This document shows, in pieces, positions 25,421-33,607 of a DNA stretch of 64,000 bases. The notes beneath the pieces were generated by a model that worked only from the letters and a program-made list of their open reading frames with translations, had not been told where the DNA came from and did not search any database. The stretch comes from Rhodococcus sp. OK302 (GTDB taxonomy: Bacteria; Actinomycetota; Actinomycetes; Mycobacteriales; Mycobacteriaceae). The translations under genes and the position numbers were made by a program. The number at the start of each line of letters is the position of its first letter. Positions within the stretch are counted from its first letter, which is position 1. Where the stretch lies: positions 2,144,501 to 2,208,500 of the forward strand of contig NZ_NPJZ01000001.1 in assembly GCF_002245895.1 (NCBI RefSeq), read 5' to 3'.

Positions 25421-26650
25421 ATGATTTCAGGCGATACACAACCGCGGCTCGGGATGCCGGTAGTCCTGCTGATGGCGGCGGCTACCGGGCTTTGTGCCGG
25501 TGGAAACTATTTCAACCAGCCGCTGCTGGAATCCATCGCGGACCATCTGAATGTGTCCGCGTCGACAGCGGCAGTGACGGTGACCATCGCTCAGGTGGCG
25601 TACGCCCTCGGGTTGGTGCTCCTCGTTCCGGTCGGAGATATTGTCGACCGTCGCAAGCTCACGGTGGGACTCATGATGCTGGCCGCAGTCGGCCAGGCAG
25701 TGAGTGGATTCGCACCCAACTTTGCGACGCTGGCGGTGGGTATTGCTGTCGCCGGCGTGTTTTCCGTGGCAGCTCAGGTGTTGGTTCCCTTTGCTGCAGC
25801 CCTCGCTGAGCCAGAGCGTTCGGGGCAGGTGGTCGGCACAATCATGAGTGGGCTGCTGATCGGAATTCTCTTGGCGCGCAGTGTTGCCGGCCTGCTTTCC
25901 GGTCTGGGGGGCTGGTCGACGGTATACAAGGTTGCTGCAGTGCTGATGGTGGTAATGGCTGTGGCGCTCTGGCGGGTGCTGCCATCAGACGCAGGCCCTC
26001 GCGAAAAGGCAAGCTACGCGGCGACACTCCGCTCGCTCGGGCATCTGGCGAAAACGTTGCCGCGTTTACGAACTCGAGCTGCCATGGGTGGTCTCGCATT
26101 CGCCGCGGTCAGTACCGTCTTCACCACCATGGCATTTCTGTTGGCCGGGGAATACGGGTACAGCGATACTCAGATCGGCCTGGTCGGATTGCTCGGTGTG
26201 GCGGGAGCATTGATGGCGACTGTCGCAGGCCGGTTGGCTGATCGAGGAAAGACGCAACTCGCTACTGGTGGTGCCTTGGCCATTCTATTGTTGTGCTGGT
26301 TGCCTTTTGCTGTCGGTGGGACGCACTTGGCATGGTTCCTTGTTGCCTTTGTGCTTGCGGATTTGGCACTGCAAGGGGTTCATGTCAGCAACCAGAACAT
26401 TGTCTACGCACTCATCCCCGCGGCGCGATCACGCGTCAATTCTGTGTACATGACCACCTACTTCATCGGTGCTGCTCTGGGATCGGCGGTGGGATCAGTT
26501 GTTTGGAATGCCTACGGGTGGTCCGGCGTGTGTGTGGCCGGGTTGACTTTCTCGGGAGCCACGGCACTGGTGTGGTTGCTTGATCGGCGGTTGGAAGACA
26601 CTACCGCTTGTGAGGCTTACCCTCCGGCCATATCAGCACAACAGGCTTGA
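25421..26650 (+). CDS. MFS drug/metabolite exporter
   Basis: A 409-residue major facilitator protein with about 12 transmembrane segments. Motif A between TM2 and TM3 reads VPVGDIVDRRKLTVG, and the second-half counterpart is AGRLADRGKT. N-terminal NYFNQPLLESIADHL is typical of the DHA1-like subfamily of small-molecule exporters. The start at 25421 lies after a leader that carries the shared LysR-type motif. Substrate unknown. Confidence 0.87.
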   Translation: MISGDTQPRLGMPVVLLMAAATGLCAGGNYFNQPLLESIADHLNVSASTAAVTVTIAQVAYALGLVLLVPVGDIVDRRKLTVGLMMLAAVGQAVSGFAPNFATLAVGIAVAGVFSVAAQVLVPFAAALAEPERSGQVVGTIMSGLLIGILLARSVAGLLSGLGGWSTVYKVAAVLMVVMAVALWRVLPSDAGPREKASYAATLRSLGHLAKTLPRLRTRAAMGGLAFAAVSTVFTTMAFLLAGEYGYSDTQIGLVGLLGVAGALMATVAGRLADRGKTQLATGGALAILLLCWLPFAVGGTHLAWFLVAFVLADLALQGVHVSNQNIVYALIPAARSRVNSVYMTTYFIGAALGSAVGSVVWNAYGWSGVCVAGLTFSGATALVWLLDRRLEDTTACEAYPPAISAQQA

Positions 26651-26711
26651 AAGTTCTGTGCTGCAACAGTACTCGATGTGCCGTGGAAATTTCCCTATCT
26701 GAAACTTGCCC

Positions 26712-26739
26712 TTGACTCGAATAGATGTTCGAGTATAAT
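26712..26739 (+). promoter_or_regulatory. Sigma-70-type promoter overlapping a LexA SOS box
   Basis: The -35 TTGACT (26712-26717) and a perfect -10 TATAAT (26734-26739) are 16 bp apart. Between and overlapping them TCGAATAGATGTTCGA (26717-26732) matches the mycobacterial SOS box TCGAAC-N4-GTTCGA with a single mismatch. LexA bound there would block the promoter directly. Confidence 0.8.
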
Positions 26740-26763
26740 TGGGGGCAAGGATGGGGGGATCCG

Positions 26764-28149
26764 ATGAGCGTCGATACCGTAGTTGCCGATGTTGTGACTG
26801 GTTCTGCTGTGAATGTGCGCGGCATGCTGTGGCGGTTGCGGCCGTGTGACGTGCGGGACGTTGCGGTCACCGCATCGGCGGAAATTCTTCGGCTGGAAGC
26901 CATTCGGGTTGCCGCGGTCGACGAGTTGGCGCTTCATCCGGACGAGTCGGTGCTGTGTTACCGCGGTGTCGGCCGCTGGCTGGCCGCCAATACGATGCTG
27001 CAGAATGCGGCCGGAAACAAGATCGCCGCCCTCGGGGTGGCCTTACGGGCATTCCCGGATATTGCGGCGCAGTTCGATGCCGGTGACCTCACCGTCGACC
27101 ATGCCGCGCTGATCACCGCATTCTGCGAGTCCCCACCGAAAGGGATGCCGGACCGCGCCCTACCGCACTGCATCAAAACCCTGCTCGCCGCGGCCTCCGG
27201 GGTGGAGGCGACCACCACGAAACTGCGGTACGCCATCGCGGTCCTCGAGCGGATCTTCGAATCCGAAGACATCCCGCCCGGAGAAGACGACGACCGCAAC
27301 GAACTACGCATCGCGCCGACGTTGAACGGTCGAGTGGTCATCAAAGGTGACTTCGATGCGTTGACCGGCGAAATGCTGCTTTCGGCGTTGTCGGGGTTGT
27401 CGATGCCTACCCCTGCCGCGGATGGGACTCCGGATGCGCGGTCCGCTGCCAAGCGAACGGCGGATGCGTTGACGGAGTTGATTCGCCGGTATCTCGACAA
27501 TGCTGCGACGGGGGTGGACGGTGGTCAGCGTCCGCATGTGAATGTGCATGTGTCTGCGAAAGATCTTGCAGAGCATCGGGACTGCGCGTCTACCCGTGAG
27601 CCTGCTTCTGATATCAAAGATCGTGCGGCCCAAGACAATGATGTCGAGGATGCGCCGGTGTGGGGTTTCGATAATCTCGATGACTTCGACGATCTTGATG
27701 TCGGGCACATGCCGTGGATGGGCCCATTGAGTATCACCCGCACCCGGATGTTGGCGTGCGATTGCATGCTCTCGACGGTGCTCCTCGACGAACACGGCGC
27801 CCCGCTCGACGTGAGTCCACTGAAACGGTTGGTGTCGGCGGCGCAGCGGACGGCGTTGATCGCCCGAGACAAAGGATGTGCGTTCCCCTCGTGTGATGCG
27901 GTGCCGGCGTGGTGCGACGCGCACCATATCGAGCCGTGGTCGAAGGGCGGGTTGACGGTGATGGGCAACCTCACCTTGCTGTGCCGGTCCCATCACACCT
28001 TGATTCACCGCAAGGCCGGTTTTGCGGGGCAGTGGGAAATCAAGATGGGATCGGATCGTAGGCCGTGGTTTATTCCGCCGGCGGGGATCGATCCGGATCG
28101 GCGGCCGCGGCGGTCAACCCTGCGACCGGGCCCGGTGCTGCGCACGTGA
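26764..28149 (+). CDS. DUF222/HNH endonuclease protein (13E12 repeat family)
   Basis: A 461-residue protein with an N-terminal DUF222 region (about 20-320) and a C-terminal HNH nuclease domain. In the latter CAFPSCDAVPAWCDAHHI, NLTLLC and SHHTLIH give the zinc cysteines and the HNH histidines and asparagine. The family is abundant in Mycobacteriales, and its M. tuberculosis members (13E12 genes) are DNA-damage inducible. An upstream ATG at 26725 lies inside the SOS box and must be non-coding, so the ATG at 26764 after GGGGGGA is the start. No inverted repeats or transposase suggest current mobility. Confidence 0.9.
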   Translation: MSVDTVVADVVTGSAVNVRGMLWRLRPCDVRDVAVTASAEILRLEAIRVAAVDELALHPDESVLCYRGVGRWLAANTMLQNAAGNKIAALGVALRAFPDIAAQFDAGDLTVDHAALITAFCESPPKGMPDRALPHCIKTLLAAASGVEATTTKLRYAIAVLERIFESEDIPPGEDDDRNELRIAPTLNGRVVIKGDFDALTGEMLLSALSGLSMPTPAADGTPDARSAAKRTADALTELIRRYLDNAATGVDGGQRPHVNVHVSAKDLAEHRDCASTREPASDIKDRAAQDNDVEDAPVWGFDNLDDFDDLDVGHMPWMGPLSITRTRMLACDCMLSTVLLDEHGAPLDVSPLKRLVSAAQRTALIARDKGCAFPSCDAVPAWCDAHHIEPWSKGGLTVMGNLTLLCRSHHTLIHRKAGFAGQWEIKMGSDRRPWFIPPAGIDPDRRPRRSTLRPGPVLRT

Positions 28150-28194
28150 ATTGTGTTGCGGCAGAATCATATGCTTGCCAAAACTGCAGACAGT

Positions 28195-28235
28195 GTCAAG
28201 CCTCGCGTCGGAGATGCTCCGCCGCGAAGCTTGAC
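28195..28235. terminator. 19-bp stem hairpin after the HNH gene
   Basis: The arms 28195-28213 and 28217-28235 pair at 17 of 19 positions across a 3-nt loop. No T-tract follows. It separates convergent genes and may end transcription from both sides. Confidence 0.6.
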
Positions 28236-28252
28236 GTGTGGCTGCTGGTGCG

Positions 28253-28303
28253 TAGTCCAGGACGATACCTAGTCCAGGACGATACGTAGTTCAGGACAAT
28301 ATG
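28253..28303. repeat. Three tandem 17-bp repeats
   Basis: TAGTCCAGGACGATACC and two variants lie at 28253-28269, 28270-28286 and 28287-28303. The last copy overlaps the stop codon region of the minus-strand gene at 28291. Confidence 0.85.
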
Positions 28304-28536
28304 CCGGGCACCGGGTAGCTGCGCTCGCTCATTTCAACGGCGCCGGCGTCGGCAAGATCGTTGATGGTGTCACGCAATGCCGAGCACGACCGCTGGGAGA
28401 AGGGCTGATCCGACGCGCGGGCGAGTTCCGGGCAGACCTGCGCGGACTCCTCGAGCCACTGCACGCTCGTGTGCTCATTGCTGTACTTCTCGACAAGCAC
28501 CCGATTTCCGCAATTGCGGCAACTGACCTGGCGCAT
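28291..28536 (-). CDS. Small cysteine-containing protein, unrecognised family
   Basis: An 81-residue protein opening MRQVSCRNCGNRVLVEKYSNEH, with a CxxC pair at Cys6/Cys9 and further cysteines at 35 and 51, compatible with a zinc or iron-sulfur site. Its start overlaps the stop of the ketosteroid isomerase gene by one base (TGATG), which implies translational coupling, so a role linked to steroid metabolism is likely. I do not know the family. Confidence 0.65.
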   Translation of the reverse strand: MRQVSCRNCGNRVLVEKYSNEHTSVQWLEESAQVCPELARASDQPFSQRSCSALRDTINDLADAGAVEMSERSYPVPGILS

Positions 28537-28922
28537 CAGCGTGAGATCATGTCGGACGGCGCCCAGAATGCACGCATGCTGGTGATCTTCGCGTCCTCGT
28601 CGAACGTCATCACGTCGATCGGTGCGATTTCGTAGATCTTGTCGCCCACCGGGGTGACCACGCGGAAATGGAAGGCCGCGCTGGAACCACTGACTCGCAG
28701 GGTCAGCAGTTCGATCTCCTGGGTCCGGCCTTCGAGTGCGCCGTAGAACTCGGTAATCGCTGCCTTGCCGCTGCGAGGTTCGCTGCCCACCGGATCCTCG
28801 AGCGTCCCGTTCTCGGCGTACAGAGCAGCGATGTCCGCAGTGGCTCCGCGGGAAACTGCGTCGAGGTACGCGGTCACGGTCGCGGTGATCGCAGCAGTGG
28901 TGTCAGGTTCGAGAGTGGTCAT
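28536..28922 (-). CDS. Delta5-3-ketosteroid isomerase (SnoaL/NTF2-like)
   Basis: A 128-residue NTF2-fold protein. The segment LEDPVGSEPRSGKAAI near 41-56 matches the Comamonas ketosteroid isomerase, with catalytic base Asp43. Asp103 (EIAPIDVMTF) and Tyr19 complete the expected catalytic set. It moves the double bond of 3-keto-delta5-steroids into conjugation. The frame is open upstream to 28976, but ATG at 28922 gives the family start. It is the first gene of a short operon with the 81-residue protein, and a terminator separates it from hsaB. Confidence 0.85.
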   Translation of the reverse strand: MTTLEPDTTAAITATVTAYLDAVSRGATADIAALYAENGTLEDPVGSEPRSGKAAITEFYGALEGRTQEIELLTLRVSGSSAAFHFRVVTPVGDKIYEIAPIDVMTFDEDAKITSMRAFWAPSDMISR

Positions 28923-28947
28923 CGACGTAATCCGATCAGTTGTGTAC

Positions 28948-28978
28948 CGGTGAAGTCGGTTTCGCACCGACTTCACCG
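28948..28978 (-). terminator. Perfect 13-bp hairpin after hsaB
   Basis: CGGTGAAGTCGGT (28948-28960) pairs with ACCGACTTCACCG (28966-28978), loop TTCGC. It lies between hsaB and the isomerase gene and probably insulates the two units. Confidence 0.75.
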
Positions 28979-29040
28979 CACGCTATCGCTATCGACCTGA
29001 TCGATTACCCTGATCTCCCACGCAGCGGGACACGCGAGGA

Positions 29041-29541
29041 CTACGCGTCGAAGCGACCGAATCCGCCGCGGTAGAAGAGCAGCGGTCCGTCGTGTCGAAT
29101 GACGGTGAGATCGGTGACGCGCGCGACGACGATGGTGTGATCGCCGGCGTCGTGCTCGTTTTCGATGGTGGCCTCGATGCGGGCCAGTGCGCCGGCCAGC
29201 GCCGGTGCACCGTTGATGCCGGCTTCCCACTCGATGCCGCTGAACTTGTCACTGCCGCCGCGGGCGAAGGCTGCGCACATGTCCTGCTGATCGTGAGCGA
29301 GAACGTTGATGCAGATGGTTCCGGCTTCGCGGAGTTTCGGCCAACTCGTCGACGTCTTGGCCGGGCAGAAGGACAGCAGCGGGGGATCAAGTGAAACGGA
29401 GACCAGGGACTGGCATGTGAACCCGAGCGGGGACTGACCGTCATGGGCGGTGATAACCGTGACGCCGGTGCAGAAGTTGCTCATCACGTCGCGCATGGTG
29501 CGCCCGTCCAGCGCCGGGGGTGCGGCATTTTCTACGGACAT
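29041..29541 (-). CDS. hsaB: Flavin reductase component of 3-HSA hydroxylase, HsaB-like
   Basis: A 166-residue flavin reductase of the class that supplies reduced flavin to two-component monooxygenases. The motif FCTGVTVITAHDGQSPLGFTCQS and the later SLDPPLLSF and YRGGFGRF are typical of the HsaB/HpaC family. It should partner the HsaA oxygenase at 32384, which hydroxylates the phenolic secosteroid in ring degradation. In M. tuberculosis hsaB lies next to hsaC; here PadR and IclR regulator genes separate them. Confidence 0.85.
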   Translation of the reverse strand: MSVENAAPPALDGRTMRDVMSNFCTGVTVITAHDGQSPLGFTCQSLVSVSLDPPLLSFCPAKTSTSWPKLREAGTICINVLAHDQQDMCAAFARGGSDKFSGIEWEAGINGAPALAGALARIEATIENEHDAGDHTIVVARVTDLTVIRHDGPLLFYRGGFGRFDA

Positions 29542-29766
29542 GTTGTCTCCTCGATCAAAGCTCTACAAACGGTTGATCACTACGATGTGGGGCGTAATCG
29601 TTGTAATCCAGCGACAGTCCCACTCACTGGCAGTGATGAACGTCTACTCGCCGATCGGGTGCGCTCGGGGCCCCATACCTGTTGTTCCTGTTCGAAGCTC
29701 CCGCTCAGTGGGCACTTTCGTATCCGTGACCTCGGCAAATGCACAGGGATTGTTAGACTTCCTCTC

Positions 29767-30453
29767 ATGTCCGAACCCGAAGATGTGTCCAGAGGACTAC
29801 CGGCAACCAGCTGGGCGGTCCTCGGGATGCTCACGTTCGGAGAAGAGCTGACAGGCAACGACCTGAAGAAATGGGCCGACTGGAGCGTCGGCTTCTTCTA
29901 CTGGAGTCCGTCGATCAGCCAGGTGTACGCCGAGCTCAAGAAACTCGAGGCCATCGGCTTCGTGGAGTCGCGGGTCGTATCCGAACCCGGGGTGCGGGGC
30001 CGACGCCTCTACGCGATCACCGAACGTGGAACAGACGCGCTTCGAACGTGGTCGCGAGATGCGCCCGTCGAGGTTCCCGTGCTCAAGCACGGAGTCATGC
30101 TGCGTCTGTGGATGGGGCACCTCAATGACCCGGAACGGCTCAAGGCGCTCGTCGCTGCTCACATCGCCAACGTCGAACTGCAGCTCCGGCGGGCCGAACT
30201 TCACGCCGATCACACGGACGATGAACCGGCGTGGTCGTTTCCGCGCATGACGTTGCGGTGGTCGGTGCGATACTTCCGTGCCGAAATCGAGCTTGCCCGT
30301 GAACTATTCGACGAGATCGACAATGCGTCGGCGGAGTTTGCGAAAGTGGCCGATCACGACCAGTTCGGGTCGCCGTTGCCGATCTCGCCCGGCCGATGGA
30401 AGAACGTCGAGGCACACGTTCACTCACTCGCTCAGGACAATAGCGATATCTGA
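29767..30453 (+). CDS. PadR-family transcriptional regulator
   Basis: A 228-residue PadR protein. The winged-helix domain (about 12-90) contains SWAVLGMLTFGEELTGNDLKK, SISQVYAELKKLEAIGFV and GRRLYAITERGTDAL, followed by a long helical C-terminal dimerisation domain (Vir_act_alpha_C). Upstream codons 29443-29766 are open but lack homology; ATG at 29767 is the natural start. It is the only plus-strand gene of the steroid block and is divergent from hsaB across 225 bp, so hsaB is its probable target. Confidence 0.88.
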   Translation: MSEPEDVSRGLPATSWAVLGMLTFGEELTGNDLKKWADWSVGFFYWSPSISQVYAELKKLEAIGFVESRVVSEPGVRGRRLYAITERGTDALRTWSRDAPVEVPVLKHGVMLRLWMGHLNDPERLKALVAAHIANVELQLRRAELHADHTDDEPAWSFPRMTLRWSVRYFRAEIELARELFDEIDNASAEFAKVADHDQFGSPLPISPGRWKNVEAHVHSLAQDNSDI

Positions 30454-30493
30454 AACCGCCACGGCATCCAATTACTCGCGGTAGCCGGTCATT

Positions 30494-31276
30494 TCACGCT
30501 CCGGCTGCCGTGGGCAGGTTGCGCAGCATCTGACGACGCTGCAAAGTCGGTGTGACAGTGAGGGCTCCGCCGTCGATTGCACGCCAGATGGCAGCGGCAG
30601 CCATGCGGACCGGAGCGGCGCTGATGTGATCATTGCGAAGAGCCTTCGACGGGCCGCAGATCGAGACAGCTGCGACGGCGCGGCCGACGGGCCCGATCGG
30701 CACTGCCAAACAGCTGAATCCGGCAAGCCCGCTTCCGCTTTCGAAGGCGACGCCGGCATCCCGGATCCGGGCGCGGTGGCTCTGGGGTGCGGGATGCGAG
30801 GACTCGAATGCAAGCAGTGCCTGCCCGAGTGCGGTCAGAGCTGCGGGACGACGTTCGCCGACGCGGGTCGGGACTGCGGCACCGAGTCGTCCACCGATCT
30901 TCTCGAGGTACACCACATCAGGCCCGTCGAGGATGCCGAGATGAACTACAAATCCTGTGACGCGATACAGCTCGTGGAGGAGGGGCATGGCGGCGCTGTG
31001 CAGACGATCCTGGTGAACGGCGAGTGATCCCAGTTCGACCAAGCGCATCCCGAGTTCGTAGTCGCGGCCCTCGCGTCGCAGCCAGCGCATCGACACAAGA
31101 CGCTCCAGTAGGCGATGCGCGGAAGATCGAGGTAGTCCGGTGCGTCGAACAATCTGGGCGAGGGTCAACCGGCCGGGTCCCTCGAAGGCGTCGAGGACGA
31201 CCGAGACGCGATCGAGAACGGCCGTTGGTGCAGAGTCGCTCTCCAGCGTGTCCACGGACTGCAGTGTCATCGTCAT
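30494..31276 (-). CDS. IclR-family transcriptional regulator
   Basis: About 260 residues. The N-terminal winged helix includes LTLAQIVRRTGLPRSSAHRLLERLVSMRWL, and the C-terminal GAF-like effector domain contains VVYLEKIGGR, PTRVGERRPAALTALGQALLAF and LAGFSCLAVPIGP. A GAGGAG site lies upstream of the ATG at 31276; GTG at 31288 is also possible. The terminator at 31402-31442 separates it from hsaC. IclR proteins often control aromatic or steroid catabolism, and the location supports that role. Confidence 0.88.
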   Translation of the reverse strand: MTMTLQSVDTLESDSAPTAVLDRVSVVLDAFEGPGRLTLAQIVRRTGLPRSSAHRLLERLVSMRWLRREGRDYELGMRLVELGSLAVHQDRLHSAAMPLLHELYRVTGFVVHLGILDGPDVVYLEKIGGRLGAAVPTRVGERRPAALTALGQALLAFESSHPAPQSHRARIRDAGVAFESGSGLAGFSCLAVPIGPVGRAVAAVSICGPSKALRNDHISAAPVRMAAAAIWRAIDGGALTVTPTLQRRQMLRNLPTAAGA

Positions 31277-31401
31277 CGTGTGCCTCACTCCTCGTGGATT
31301 GAATCCAGCGAACTGGCTATTTCAATTAGGAATAGTGTCATAGAGTTCGCGGTTTGTGAAGTGAATCACCGAAGATCCTCAGATGTGGTGGCTGCCGAAC
31401 G

Positions 31402-31442
31402 CAGAAAGGGCTTGCGCGAATTTCTCGCGCAAGCCCTTTCTG
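31402..31442 (-). terminator. Perfect 18-bp hairpin terminator after hsaC
   Basis: CAGAAAGGGCTTGCGCGA (31402-31419) pairs exactly with 31425-31442 across ATTTC. It is 14 bp beyond the hsaC stop on the minus strand and closes the kshA-hsaA-hsaC unit. Confidence 0.88.
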
Positions 31443-31455
31443 TACTGCGGAACGC

Positions 31456-32367
31456 CTACATGGCAGCTAGCGGTTCGCTGCCCGACCAGTCATGGCCCCA
31501 GTAGCTGTCTGCCGTGATCTCCTCGGCGGAGTACGAATCCTGATCGACCGTCATACCGTCGGTGCCGAACTCGATGTCCCAGCCGCCGGGAGCGCGGACG
31601 TAGAACGAGACCATCTTGTCGTTGGTGTGTCGGCCCAGAGTGGAGGACACCGAGAAACCGTCCTTGACTACTCGGTCCAGGGCCTGGCCGACGGCATCGA
31701 GGGTATCGACCTCGACCATGATGTGAACCAGACCCGGTGCGCCGCCGTGCGGGGCGGGGCACAGCGCCAAACTGTGGTGACGCTCGTTGACGCCCATGAA
31801 ACGAACACGCATCGGACCGTATTCCGGCGGCGCGGGAATGCGGAAGGCGCCGCGCGGATAGAAGCCGAGAACCTCGGTGTAGAAGTCGAAGCTTGCGGCG
31901 CTGTCCATGACCGGAAGCACCACATGGCCGAGACCCTGTGCGCCGGTGACAAATCGAGCACCGAACGGTGTCACGACGGGGCTGTGGTCGAGAACTGCAC
32001 CGTGGAAGATCTCGATGGTGGCGCCGCCGGGATCGGTGAAGGTGACTACCTCTTCGACTCGTCGTGCATCGGCTTCTGCGAGGGAAAGCTGTTCGACGGC
32101 AGTGCCGAACTTCTCCAGAGCAGCCTGTACGCGTCGCAGCGCCGCGTGGTCGGCGACCTCCCAGCCGATGCTGACGATCTCGTCGCGCTCACCCTCGACG
32201 ATGACGATGCGGGCAGCGCGCTCGTCGAGGCGCAAGTACAGTGCGTTCTCGTCCGGTCCACTGCCCTTGGCGAAGCCCAGGACGTCGAAAGCGAAAGTGC
32301 GCCAGCGTGCCATGTCATTGGTCGAGATCTTGACGTAGCCAAGTCCCTTGATATCGGTGTGTGTCAT
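31456..32367 (-). CDS. hsaC: Extradiol dioxygenase HsaC (3,4-DHSA 4,5-dioxygenase)
   Basis: A 303-residue type I extradiol dioxygenase with two vicinal-oxygen-chelate domains. The iron ligands are visible as His148 (GLGHVVLPV), His215 (GLVHIMVEV) and Glu266 (WDIEFGTDG), with second-sphere His198 and Tyr256. It cleaves the catechol ring of 3,4-dihydroxy-9,10-secosteroid. It follows hsaA by 16 bp in an operon. BphC-type biphenyl dioxygenases are close relatives, but the linkage to hsaA and kshA supports the steroid assignment. Confidence 0.9.
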   Translation of the reverse strand: MTHTDIKGLGYVKISTNDMARWRTFAFDVLGFAKGSGPDENALYLRLDERAARIVIVEGERDEIVSIGWEVADHAALRRVQAALEKFGTAVEQLSLAEADARRVEEVVTFTDPGGATIEIFHGAVLDHSPVVTPFGARFVTGAQGLGHVVLPVMDSAASFDFYTEVLGFYPRGAFRIPAPPEYGPMRVRFMGVNERHHSLALCPAPHGGAPGLVHIMVEVDTLDAVGQALDRVVKDGFSVSSTLGRHTNDKMVSFYVRAPGGWDIEFGTDGMTVDQDSYSAEEITADSYWGHDWSGSEPLAAM

Positions 32368-32383
32368 CGTGTGTGTCTCCTGG

Positions 32384-33565
32384 TCAGATCATGGCCCGCA
32401 GCGGACCCTGCGGGTCGGCGCCGAGGCGGCTCAGTGAGGCAGCGTGAAATACGGTGCCGGGGACGTGAATTGCGTGGTGCTGGCCGGCATGGGCGTCGCG
32501 CCAGAAGCGCTGCAGTGGCTTGTCCATGCGCAGCGCGTTTCCGCCGCAACGGGGGTAGACCTGATCGATGGCATTGATGGCGCGCCAGGCGGCCTGAACC
32601 TGAGTCTGGCGTCCTTCGGCGCGCTGCTCGAACGTCACTTCCTTGCCGGCGTCCACGCGATCCCACATGCGGTCCACGTTGGCCAGCAAGGTGTCTCGCG
32701 CAGCGCGGATATCGGCAGTGGCCTGGCCGATGGCGAACAGCGTGTACGGGTCATCCTTGATTGCGGTGCCCTGGGCATTGATGCGATCAGCCTGATATTC
32801 GTTGGCGTGGAACAGCATTCCCTCGCAGATGCCGATGGTCGCGGCGGTGATGCCGAGGGGGAACATGTTCGACCACGGCATCAGGTACAGCGTTTCGGTG
32901 CGTCCGTACTTGCGGACGGCCGTACCGTCGATGACCTCGTCACAATCCATCACGCGGTAGTCGGGGACGTAAGCATCCTTGACCACAAGGTCTTTCGAGC
33001 CCGTGCCGCGCAGACCCATGACATCCCACGAGTCTTCGATGATCTGGTAGTCGGTGCGCGGAATGATCACGTGCAGCATGCGGGGCGGCATCTCCATGTT
33101 GCCGTCCTTGTCGGCGGCCATGGCGCCCAGGAATGCCCAATCACAGTGATCGGTGCCGGACGAGAACTGCCAGCGGCCGGAGAACTTGTAGCCACCATCG
33201 GTGGGGATGCACAATCCGCCGGGCATGTAGGGCGACGCCATCCAGGTATCCGGGTCGGATCCCCAGATTTCCTGCTGCACCTTCGGATCGGCAAATGCCA
33301 ACTGCCACGGGTGAACTCCGACGATTCCGTGGACCCATCCTGCCGACGGATTCAGTGATGCCGTCCGCATCACCGTTTCGGCGAACTCACGCGGATGCGC
33401 TTCCATTCCGCCGTATTCCTTGGGCTGCAGCATCCGGATGGATCCGGCTGCCTTCATCTTCTTGGCAGTGTCGTCCGCCAAGCGGCCCAGCTTCTCGGCT
33501 TCGACGCCCTCCGCGAAGAGGTCGTCGGCCATCAAGTTGACCTGTTCGAGTACTTCGTACGTCAT
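32384..33565 (-). CDS. hsaA: 3-HSA hydroxylase oxygenase component, HsaA
   Basis: A 393-residue flavin-dependent monooxygenase of the acyl-CoA dehydrogenase fold (group D). Characteristic stretches are LQPKEYGGMEAHPREFAETV, FSGRWQFSSGTDHCDWAFLGA near 130 and DSWDVMGLRGTGSKDLVVKDAYVP near 180. With reduced flavin from HsaB it hydroxylates 3-hydroxy-9,10-secoandrostatriene-dione to the catechol. It is the middle gene of the kshA-hsaA-hsaC unit. No hsaD hydrolase gene lies between hsaA and hsaC, unlike the M. tuberculosis order. Confidence 0.92.
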   Translation of the reverse strand: MTYEVLEQVNLMADDLFAEGVEAEKLGRLADDTAKKMKAAGSIRMLQPKEYGGMEAHPREFAETVMRTASLNPSAGWVHGIVGVHPWQLAFADPKVQQEIWGSDPDTWMASPYMPGGLCIPTDGGYKFSGRWQFSSGTDHCDWAFLGAMAADKDGNMEMPPRMLHVIIPRTDYQIIEDSWDVMGLRGTGSKDLVVKDAYVPDYRVMDCDEVIDGTAVRKYGRTETLYLMPWSNMFPLGITAATIGICEGMLFHANEYQADRINAQGTAIKDDPYTLFAIGQATADIRAARDTLLANVDRMWDRVDAGKEVTFEQRAEGRQTQVQAAWRAINAIDQVYPRCGGNALRMDKPLQRFWRDAHAGQHHAIHVPGTVFHAASLSRLGADPQGPLRAMI

Positions 33566-33607
33566 CTGTGTCCCTGTGTCTTTCGCTGGATCAAGAGAGT
33601 GGTTGGA

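Noticed and set aside
26725-26763. Upstream ATG extending the HNH gene by 13 codons
   Set aside because: It lies inside the SOS box and upstream of the -10 TATAAT, so it cannot be translated from this promoter.
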